NCBI GenBank assembly: GCA_021801545.1
Contig: JAJYXX010000131.1
Coordinates: 1-5,099 of the forward strand
DNA: 5,099 nucleotides
Source: Chloroflexota bacterium
GTDB lineage: Bacteria > Chloroflexota > Limnocylindria > Limnocylindrales > CSP1-4
Direction: 5' to 3'
The notes beneath the pieces were generated by a model. It made no database searches and was not told where the DNA came from. It saw nothing but the letters and a program-made list of their open reading frames with translations. Both the position numbers and the translations under genes were made by a program. Positions within the stretch are counted from its first letter, which is position 1, and every line of letters begins with the position of its first letter. Of this stretch, positions 1 through 4,585 are shown piece by piece.

Positions 1-1045
1 CGTGCCGGGCGGCGAGCAGTGCGAGCGGGTACGTCCCGACGATCGCGGCCACATCGCCGTTCGCCGCGACCCGGTCGGCCGCGACGAGGACGAGGTCGAT
101 CTCGCCCCGGGCGATCAGGCCGCCGGCGGCGGCATCGGCGATCAGCGTGTGGGCGATCCCGGCGTTCGCCAGCTCCCACGCGGTCAGGCGGGCGCCCTGG
201 AGCAGCGGCCGCGTCTCGCAGACGTGGAGATGGAGCTCGCGGCCGGCGGCCGCGGCGGCCATGACGATCCCGAGCGCCGTCCCGTACTGGCCGCCGGCGA
301 GGACGCCGCTGTTGCCGATCGTCAGGATCCGGAGCGGTCGATCCTCCGGCGCGGGCAGCTCAGCGAGGCCGAGCTCCGCGATCCGGCCGTGGGCCGCGGT
401 CGCCTCGAACACGATCGCGTCGGCCTCGGCGCGCAGGGCGTCGGCGACCGCGGCGCCATCGTCGTTCAGGTCGCCGACGGCCTCGTAGCGGGCGAGCATC
501 CGGTTGACCGCGGCGCGGATCGTGATTGACGTCGGGCGGGCGTTGACGAGGGCGTTCGCCGAGCCGCGGAGCGTCGCCCGCCGCGCGTACGCTCGCGCCT
601 CGCGCATCCGGTGGGCGGCCAGGGCGAGCCCGAGCGCGGCCGCCTGGCCGATCGCCGGGGCGCCGCGGATGACCCGCTCGCGGATCGCGTGGGCGACCTC
701 GGCCGCCGTCTGGCACTCGACCTCGACGATCTCGTCAGGCAGGCGGCGCTGGTCGAGGAGCACGAGCGAGGTCTCCTCGACCCGGAAGGCGGTCCGGAAG
801 ACCGGGCTGCTGCCCGACGACCCGGAGGCGGGGAGGGCGCCCGGACGGTCGCTCGTGCCCGCTGGGTCGAGGATCGCGCTCGCTGCCTCGGCCGAGGAGC
901 GCTGGATCGCGCTCGCCGCCCCGGCGACGGTCGCTGCGGTCTGGATCAGCTCGCTCGCGAACTGGCGGAAGAACCGGCGGCGCCCGAGCTCGGCTCCCCC
1001 GGCCGAAGCCGGGGGATCGGGGGTCCGGTTGGTCCCGTCGCTCAT
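1..1045 (-). CDS. MtnA / eIF2B-alpha-fold protein, catalytic Cys missing, 3' end cut by window
   Basis: The visible 348 residues start at ATG 1045; the C-terminus lies beyond the left edge. From about residue 82 the protein follows methylthioribose-1-phosphate isomerase (MtnA, IF-2B family): VLLDQRRLP (95-103), VEVEC (107-111), RGAPAIG (127-133, phosphate site), ARPTS (169-173), YGTALG (254-259), ETRPLLQGARLTAWEL (277-292), AADR with the catalytic-type Asp324, and NGDV (329-332). Two key sites differ. The usual HCNxG motif is IGNSG (243-247), so the catalytic cysteine (Cys160 in Bacillus subtilis MtnA) is Gly244. The substrate-binding Asn-Lys after NGDxA is Ala-Ile (334-335). Residues 1-82 are an extension absent from ordinary MtnA: basic RRRFFRQF (22-29), an Ala-rich likely helix to about 58, then a Gly/Ser/Pro linker. 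GAGG at 1057-1054 lies 8 nt before the ATG. It follows apt by 70 nt, probably in one operon. Family assignment is firm; isomerase activity is doubtful, so no gene symbol is given. Confidence 0.88.
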   Translation of the reverse strand, partial: MSDGTNRTPDPPASAGGAELGRRRFFRQFASELIQTAATVAGAASAIQRSSAEAASAILDPAGTSDRPGALPASGSSGSSPVFRTAFRVEETSLVLLDQRRLPDEIVEVECQTAAEVAHAIRERVIRGAPAIGQAAALGLALAAHRMREARAYARRATLRGSANALVNARPTSITIRAAVNRMLARYEAVGDLNDDGAAVADALRAEADAIVFEATAAHGRIAELGLAELPAPEDRPLRILTIGNSGVLAGGQYGTALGIVMAAAAAGRELHLHVCETRPLLQGARLTAWELANAGIAHTLIADAAAGGLIARGEIDLVLVAADRVAANGDVAAIVGTYPLALLAARH

Positions 1046-1100
1046 CGGCTCAACCTCGATCGGTCAGTCCTCGCTCGGGCGCTGCAAGTCGGCTCTCTGA

Positions 1101-1134
1101 AGTACTTGATGACGCTCAGTACTTGATGACGCTC
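1101..1134. repeat. Perfect 17-bp tandem duplication across the apt stop codon
   Basis: Two identical, directly adjacent copies of agtacttgatgacgctc occupy 1101-1117 and 1118-1134. On the coding (minus) strand the first copy read encodes the last apt codons (SVIKY), and the junction of the copies creates the TGA stop. The second copy lies in the 70-nt gap before the MtnA-like gene. The unit is not a multiple of three. With a single copy, apt would read on for 19 codons and stop on a TGA overlapping the ATG of the next gene. Confidence 0.97.
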
Positions 1135-1637
1135 GTCACGCGCCGGCCCTGGAGCCGCTCCCGGCCCCTGAGAAACTCGAGCTCGACGAGGAAGGCGAGG
1201 GCCACGACTTCGCCGCGCAGGCGCTCGACGAGGTCGATCGTGCCGCCGACGGTGCCACCGGTCGCGAGCAGGTCGTCGACGATCAGGACGCGCTGGCCGG
1301 GCTGGATCGCGTCGCGGTGGATCTCGAGCGTGTTCGAGCCGTACTCGAGCGCGTACTCGACGGTCACCGTCTCGGCCGGGAGCTTGCCGAGCTTGCGGAC
1401 GGGGACGAGCCCCGCGTCGAGCTGGTAGGCCATCGGGGCGGAGAAGATGAAGCCGCGCGACTCCATCCCGACGACGAGGTCGATCCGCTCGTCGCGGTAC
1501 GGCTCGAGCATCAAGTCGATCGCCTCGCGGTACGCCGGGGCGTCCTTGAGCAGCGTCGTGATGTCGTAGAAGAGGATGCCCGGCTTCGGGAAGTCGGGAA
1601 TCTCGCGGATCTTCGCGCGAAGCTCCTCGGCAGACAT
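1116..1637 (-). CDS. apt: Adenine phosphoribosyltransferase
   Basis: This cytosolic purine-salvage enzyme joins adenine and PRPP to give AMP and pyrophosphate. The product is 173 residues, the usual length for the family. Hallmarks in order: an N-terminal IPDFPKPGILFYDIT segment (residues 12-26), GMESRGF (57-63), the flexible loop EYALEYGSNTLEIHRDAI (94-111), and the PRPP-binding motif VLIVDDLLATGGT (117-129). The C-terminus SVIKY is family-like. The ATG at 1637 was chosen because homology begins there and GGAGGA (1654-1649) lies 11 nt upstream; the frame is open to an ATG at 1781, but that stretch is low-complexity and not family-like. The stop at 1118-1116 is created by a 17-bp tandem duplication. 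The gene is followed by the MtnA-like gene. Adenine is the co-product of methylthioribose-1-phosphate in methylthioadenosine phosphorolysis, so the pairing is metabolically sensible. Confidence 0.96.
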   Translation of the reverse strand: MSAEELRAKIREIPDFPKPGILFYDITTLLKDAPAYREAIDLMLEPYRDERIDLVVGMESRGFIFSAPMAYQLDAGLVPVRKLGKLPAETVTVEYALEYGSNTLEIHRDAIQPGQRVLIVDDLLATGGTVGGTIDLVERLRGEVVALAFLVELEFLRGRERLQGRRVTSVIKY

Positions 1638-1648
1638 CGGTGTGGGAT

Positions 1649-1654
1649 TCCTCC
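1649..1654 (-). promoter_or_regulatory. Ribosome binding site of apt
   Basis: GGAGGA on the minus strand, 11 nt before ATG 1637. It is the best Shine-Dalgarno match near any gene in the window, and it decides the apt start in favour of 1637 over the in-frame ATG at 1781. Confidence 0.7.
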
Positions 1655-1687
1655 AGGCGAGGCCGCAGCCGTGAACGTGCCGCCGCT

Positions 1688-1715
1688 GCGGCCGCCACCG
1701 ATGCCGGTGGGCCGC
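1688..1715 (-). other. Stem-loop in the apt leader
   Basis: The arms CCACCG (1695-1700) and CGGTGG (1705-1710) flank a 4-nt loop. An outer GCGGC (1688-1692) / GCCGC (1711-1715) pairing extends this, with a 2-nt bulge on one side. No T-run follows on either strand, so it does not look like an intrinsic terminator. It lies 50-78 nt upstream of the apt ATG and downstream of the candidate -10, so it would be in the transcript leader. Any regulatory role is inference; GC-rich DNA forms such stems easily. Confidence 0.4.
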
Positions 1716-1734
1716 GGTGGCGACGGACCCGTGC

Positions 1735-1740
1735 AGTCTA
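1735..1740 (-). promoter_or_regulatory. Candidate -10 element for apt / MtnA-like operon
   Basis: TAGACT on the minus strand fits the TAnnnT -10 pattern common in high-GC bacteria and stands out in very GC-rich surroundings. Transcription from it would begin near 1728 and give a leader of about 90 nt. No convincing -35 is visible 16-18 nt upstream. Confidence 0.35.
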
Positions 1741-1813
1741 CCGCAGCGTCCGCCGCGACCGGCGATCGAGCGGTCGGCCATCCGCCCGGGGCGGGTTGCG
1801 CGTCGTCGCGCGG

Positions 1814-1849
1814 GGTGCCGGTCGTCGGGCAGGTGCCGGTCGTTGGGCA
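1814..1849. repeat. Two tandem 18-bp dyad repeats upstream of ptsH
   Basis: Copies at 1814-1831 and 1832-1849 differ at one position (gtcgtcggg versus gtcgttggg). Each contains an interrupted inverted repeat, TGCC-N8-GGCA (1816-1831 and 1834-1849). A third partial match, GGTGC, follows at 1850. The pair lies 49-84 bp upstream of the ptsH start, where an activator or operator pair could sit. The binding role is inference; the repeat itself is directly visible. Confidence 0.75.
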
Positions 1850-1885
1850 GGTGCGCCCGGTCAGCGGCGGCCGCCTCGAGTCGAG

Positions 1886-1891
1886 TACTCT
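1886..1891 (+). promoter_or_regulatory. Candidate -10 of ptsH, leaderless spacing
   Basis: TACTCT (TAnnnT pattern) is followed by six cytosines and then directly by the GTG start at 1898. That spacing would put the transcription start on the start codon. No Shine-Dalgarno sequence is visible before the GTG, which agrees with a leaderless mRNA. No clear -35 element is seen. Confidence 0.4.
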
Positions 1892-1897
1892 CCCCCC

Positions 1898-2188
1898 GTG
1901 CGCACGCTCGAGCTCACCGTCGTCAACCCGAGCGGGCTCCATGCCCGGCCGGCGAGCCTGTTCGTCGAGGCGGCGGCCCGGTTCGCCTCGCGGATCATGG
2001 TCGAGAACCTCGACCGGGGCAGTCGACCGGTCGACGCGAAGTCGATCCTCATGCTCCTCACCGCCGGCGTCCAGCGCGGCCATCGGATCCGGCTCTCGGC
2101 CGACGGTCCCGACGAGGAGGAGGCGCTCGCCGCGCTCCGCGAGCTCGTCGAGGCGGGCCTCGGAGAGGGCTCGGCGGTCGAACCGTAA
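1898..2188 (+). CDS. ptsH: HPr, phosphocarrier protein of the PTS
   Basis: HPr is a small cytosolic protein that takes a phosphoryl group from enzyme I and hands it to EIIA proteins. The product is 96 residues, slightly longer than the usual 85-90 because of a short tail (GEGSAVEP). The active-site block NPSGLHARPA (10-19) puts the phosphorylated histidine at His15, the canonical position when GTG 1898 is the start. Arg17 is also present. The second HPr block, DAKSILMLL (46-54), keeps the serine (Ser49) equivalent to the HPr-kinase target Ser46; whether a kinase exists cannot be seen. ADGPDEEEAL (68-77) completes the fold signature. No ribosome binding site precedes the GTG, and a -10-like TACTCT lies 7 nt upstream, suggesting leaderless translation. 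It stands alone, divergent from apt and convergent with ptsI. Confidence 0.95.
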   Translation: MRTLELTVVNPSGLHARPASLFVEAAARFASRIMVENLDRGSRPVDAKSILMLLTAGVQRGHRIRLSADGPDEEEALAALRELVEAGLGEGSAVEP

Positions 2189-2227
2189 GCCCGCGCCCAC
2201 GCCTCTGGCTGGTTCCGCGTGGTCGGC

Positions 2228-2263
2228 GGCTCGGTACGCGGCTCGGTACGCGGCTCGGTACGC
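2228..2263. repeat. Three perfect 12-bp tandem repeats
   Basis: ggctcggtacgc occurs three times without change at 2228-2239, 2240-2251 and 2252-2263. The block begins 39 nt past the ptsH stop and ends exactly where the 51-bp array begins. Between the stop and this block a weak inverted repeat, CCACGC (2197-2202) / GCGTGG (2217-2222), is the only structure seen. Confidence 0.95.
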
Positions 2264-2518
2264 CGAACAGCCCGAGCCGGGCACCCACCGTTCTCCGGGG
2301 GAGGACAAACCGCCCGAACAGCCCGAGCCGGGCACCCACCGTTCTCCGGGGGAGGACAAACCGCCCGAACAGCCCGAGCCGGGCACCCACCGTTCTCCGG
2401 GGGAGGACAAACCGCCCGAACAGCCCGAGCCGGGCACCCACCGTTCTCCGGGGGAGGACGAACCGCCCGAACAGCCCGAGCCGGGCACCCACCGTTCTCC
2501 GGGGGAGGACGAACCGCC
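2264..2518. repeat. Five-copy 51-bp tandem repeat array
   Basis: Full units start at 2264, 2315, 2366, 2417 and 2468, and a 5-bp partial follows at 2519. Units are identical except near the 3' end, where units 1-3 read GACAAACC and units 4-5 read GACGAACC. Each unit has a GC hairpin GCCCG-AGC-CGGGC (first at 2270-2282). It also has a 7-bp stem, 3-nt loop hairpin GTTCTCC-GGG-GGAGGAC (first at 2290-2306). The period is divisible by three and the unit lacks stops in several frames. That leaves spurious open frames on both strands with a 17-residue periodicity; they have no credible start site or family and are not called as genes. Confidence 0.97.
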
Positions 2519-2655
2519 CGAACGACCGGTCACGCGGACCGTCCGTCGTGCCGATCGGCCCCGCCACGCGCAATTGGTCCTTCCCTGAAGAACAGCCGGC
2601 CGGGCGGACGCAAGGCCGGGCCCCGCCACGCGCGATCGGTTCTTCGCTGAAGAAC
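2290..2655. other. Seven recurrent 17-nt hairpins spanning two repeat families
   Basis: The same geometry, a 7-bp stem with a 3-nt loop, recurs at 2290-2306, 2341-2357, 2392-2408, 2443-2459 and 2494-2510 (GTTCTCC-GGG-GGAGGAC). It recurs again at 2577-2593 (GTCCTTC-CCT-GAAGAAC) and 2639-2655 (GTTCTTC-GCT-GAAGAAC). Pair 6 of the stem is C-G in the 51-bp units and T-A in the last two copies, a double change that keeps pairing. Pair 3 is T-A in the last copy and T-G wobble in the five units. In the 2577 copy it is C-A on the plus strand (U-G wobble on minus-strand RNA). Loop bases differ freely. Function is unknown; structured RNA elements, a protein-binding dyad or a bidirectional termination zone are options. 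Confidence 0.7.
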
Positions 2656-2688
2656 AGCCGGCCCAGCGACCGGCCGGGCGGACGCAAG
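2559..2688. repeat. Two diverged direct repeats (62 and about 74 bp)
   Basis: Copy 1 starts at 2559 and copy 2 at 2621, both with CCCCGCCACGCGC. The first 43 bp differ at four positions. Both continue through GAAGAACAGCCGGCC (2587-2601 and 2649-2663) to GGGCGGACGCAAG (2602-2614 and 2676-2688). Copy 2 carries 12 extra bases, cagcgaccggcc, which look like an imperfect local duplication. They share a hairpin geometry and a GAACAGCC...CCGGGC block with the 51-bp units, suggesting common ancestry. The 2519-2558 stretch between the two repeat classes shows nothing recognisable. Confidence 0.88.
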
Positions 2689-2715
2689 CACCAGCCAGCA
2701 ACTTCCGAATCGGGA

Positions 2716-2731
2716 GGCCGGGGCGCCGGCC
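2716..2731 (-). terminator. GC hairpin just downstream of ptsI, possible terminator
   Basis: GGCCGG-GGCG-CCGGCC is a perfect 6-bp stem with a 4-nt loop, beginning 24 nt after the ptsI stop on the minus strand. There is no T-run, so it is not a classical intrinsic terminator. GC-rich bacteria can use such stems, but this assignment is weak. Confidence 0.3.
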
Positions 2732-2755
2732 CTGCGATCAGCCCGCGACCGGCGA

Positions 2756-4495
2756 TCAATTCCCGGCGAGAGCCTGGAAGCGGGCCCGGACAGCGCTCGC
2801 GGTCGCCTCGTCCAGCGAGGCCTCGACCGCCGCACAGAGGTCCGTCAGGCGTGCCCCCCGGACGGCCCGTCGGACGAGCGGCAGGCTCCCGGCGGCCATG
2901 CTCAGCTTGCGGATCCCGAGCCCGACGAGCGCGAGCGCGGCAACCGGGTCGCCGGCCATCTCGCCGCACACCGAGAGCTCGATCCCCGCCCGCTCGGCGG
3001 CCGCCACCGCGTCACGGACGAGCCGGAGCAGGGCCGGGTGGAGCGAATCCTGGTAGCGGGCGAGGGCGCGGTTGCCGCGGTCGACGGCGACCGTGTACTG
3101 GAGCAGGTCGTTCGTGCCGAGGCTGCCGAACGCGATCCGGGCGAAGTACGTGTCGGCGACGAGGATCGCCGACGGGATCTCGAGCATCACCCCGAGCTCG
3201 ACCTCGCCGCGCGCGAGGCCGTCACGGTCGAGCCCGGCCCGCGCCTGACTGGCGATCGAGAGGAGCAGCTCGACATCGGTCGCGTCGGCGACCATCGGCG
3301 CCATCACCTTGACCGACCCGGCGGTCGCGGCCCGGTACGCGGCGCGCAGCTGAGTGACGAAGAGGTCGGGCCGGGTCGCCGCGAGCCGGAGGGCCCGGAC
3401 GCCGAGAAACGGGTTCGCCTCGGGCTCGAGCGGCAGGTACGGGATCGGCTTGTCGCCGCCGATGTCGAGCAGGCGGATCGTCACCGGATGGGGGGCGAAG
3501 GCCTCGACGACCGACCGATAGGCCGCCAGCTGTTCCTCCTCCGCGGGCGGCGTGGCGCGCTCGAGGAAGAGGAACTCGGTCCGGAAGAGGCCGACGCCGC
3601 GGGCGCCGAGGGCGATGCAGCGGGCCGATTCGTCGGGCGTGCCGATGTTGGCCAGGAGCGTCACCTCCGCGCCGTCGCTCGTCAGCGCTGGGAGGTTCGC
3701 CTCGGCGATCGCGCGGTCGGCGGCCCGCGCCGACTTGGCCGCCAGCTCGTCGAAGCGGCGGGCGGTCGGCTCGTCGGGGTCGACGACGACCTCGCCCGAA
3801 TCACCGTCGATCGCGAGCTCGACCGGTCGCCCGCCGGCGGCCGCTGCTGCCTGCTCGAGGCCACCGATCAGCCCACTGACGCCGACAACGGCCGGAATGC
3901 CATACGCTCGGGCGAGGATCGCCGCGTGGGCCGTCGGCGAGCCGGTCTCGAGGGCGAAGCCGAGCAGGCGCTCCCGGGGCAGCGTGGCAGCCACCGAGGG
4001 CGGGATGTCGCGGGCGACGACGATCGCGGGCGCCTCGAGGCCCGGCCCCGCCTCGTCGCCCCGCCCGGCGAGGTGGCGCGCGATCCGCAGGCCGACGTCC
4101 GTCAGGTCGGCCGCTCGCGCCGCGAGCAGCTCATCGGGGATCGCCCGCAGCTGGGCGGCGATCTCCTCGACCGCGGCCAGGGTCGCCGCGATCCCGTCCT
4201 CGAGCCGCTCGCGGATCCGCTGCCCGGTCAGTTCGGAGAGCATCGGATCGCGGGCCATCGCGGCCTGGGCAGCGAAGATCGCGGCCTCGTCGGGATGGCC
4301 GGCCCGGGCGATCCCAACCGCGATCGCCTCGAGCTGCGCGGCGGCGGCGGCCCGAGCGGCGGCGACGCGCTCGAGTTCCGTCTCGACCGCCTCCGGCGTG
4401 ATCGTGCCGCCGGCGGGCGGGGCCTCCTCGCGAACGATCGTCGAGCGGGCGCGGCTGACGCCTGACGAGGCGGCCGTTCCGAACAGGGTCTGCAT
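2756..4495 (-). CDS. ptsI: Phosphoenolpyruvate-protein phosphotransferase, PTS enzyme I
   Basis: Enzyme I is cytosolic. It takes the phosphoryl group from PEP onto a histidine and passes it to HPr. The product is 579 residues, normal for the family. In order: an N-terminal glycyl segment GTAASSGVS (6-14); the HPr-binding helical region (about 35-135), ending in ARAADLTDV (126-134); and the swivelling histidine domain with GSPTAHAAILARAYGIPAVVG (185-205), where His190 is the phosphorylated residue. The PEP-binding barrel has GVGLFRTEFLFL (300-311, Arg305), DIGGDKPIPYL (344-354), LGVRALR (364-370), GTNDLLQYTVAVDRGN (460-475) and SVCGEMAGDP (508-517), with the proton-donor-type Cys510. All catalytic residues look intact. 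ATG 4495 is preferred because family similarity starts there; an in-frame ATG at 4567 would add 24 atypical residues. No good ribosome binding site is visible; CACAAT at 4510-4505 could be a -10 for a near-leaderless transcript. It is convergent with ptsH and divergent from the EIIA gene. Confidence 0.97.
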   Translation of the reverse strand: MQTLFGTAASSGVSRARSTIVREEAPPAGGTITPEAVETELERVAAARAAAAAQLEAIAVGIARAGHPDEAAIFAAQAAMARDPMLSELTGQRIRERLEDGIAATLAAVEEIAAQLRAIPDELLAARAADLTDVGLRIARHLAGRGDEAGPGLEAPAIVVARDIPPSVAATLPRERLLGFALETGSPTAHAAILARAYGIPAVVGVSGLIGGLEQAAAAAGGRPVELAIDGDSGEVVVDPDEPTARRFDELAAKSARAADRAIAEANLPALTSDGAEVTLLANIGTPDESARCIALGARGVGLFRTEFLFLERATPPAEEEQLAAYRSVVEAFAPHPVTIRLLDIGGDKPIPYLPLEPEANPFLGVRALRLAATRPDLFVTQLRAAYRAATAGSVKVMAPMVADATDVELLLSIASQARAGLDRDGLARGEVELGVMLEIPSAILVADTYFARIAFGSLGTNDLLQYTVAVDRGNRALARYQDSLHPALLRLVRDAVAAAERAGIELSVCGEMAGDPVAALALVGLGIRKLSMAAGSLPLVRRAVRGARLTDLCAAVEASLDEATASAVRARFQALAGN

Positions 4496-4513
4496 GGCCC
4501 GTCCATTGTGCCC

Positions 4514-4543
4514 TTGCCGTGGACAGGCGGTGCACCCCATACT
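4514..4543 (+). promoter_or_regulatory. Candidate promoter of the EIIA gene
   Basis: TTGCCG (4514-4519) and CATACT (4538-4543) are separated by 18 nt and resemble -35 and -10 elements. Transcription would begin near 4550, leaving a leader of about 35 nt. A strong GGAGG at 4560-4564 has no start codon at a usable distance. The GTG at 4586 instead has the weaker AAGG at 4573-4576, 9 nt upstream. The 90-nt region also has to serve ptsI on the other strand. Confidence 0.35.
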
Positions 4544-4585
4544 CACCCTGCGCGTCAACGGAGGCACGGAGCAAGGTCACGGTAA

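Noticed and set aside
1638..1781. Upstream ATG (1781) as the apt start
   Set aside because: The added 48 residues are Arg/His/Gly-rich and not family-like, and the GGAGGA site favours ATG 1637.
2197..2222. Inverted repeat CCACGC/GCGTGG after ptsH as an intrinsic terminator
   Set aside because: The stem is only 6 bp with a 14-nt loop and no T-run, which is expected by chance in such GC-rich DNA.
1317..2588. A 423-codon plus-strand open frame crossing apt, the control region, ptsH and the repeats
   Set aside because: It runs antisense to apt and out of frame with HPr, and has no family features; this is GC-driven openness.
2219..2650. Open frames through the 51-bp array, such as a 17-residue repeat protein (plus strand) and a similar one on the minus strand
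   Set aside because: A 51-bp unit without stops stays open in several frames on both strands automatically. None has a ribosome binding site, a recognisable family or an open frame that does not also overlap real genes.
2264..2688. CRISPR array
   Set aside because: Repeats are directly adjacent 51-bp units with no unique spacers and no cas genes in the window.
3038..4465. Long plus-strand open frames opposite ptsI
   Set aside because: They are antisense shadows caused by very high GC. Their translations are Arg/Gly-rich without domains, while the minus strand encodes a complete enzyme I.
4496..4567. Upstream ATG (4567) as the ptsI start
   Set aside because: The extra 24 residues do not resemble enzyme I, and the family-typical N-terminus begins at ATG 4495.
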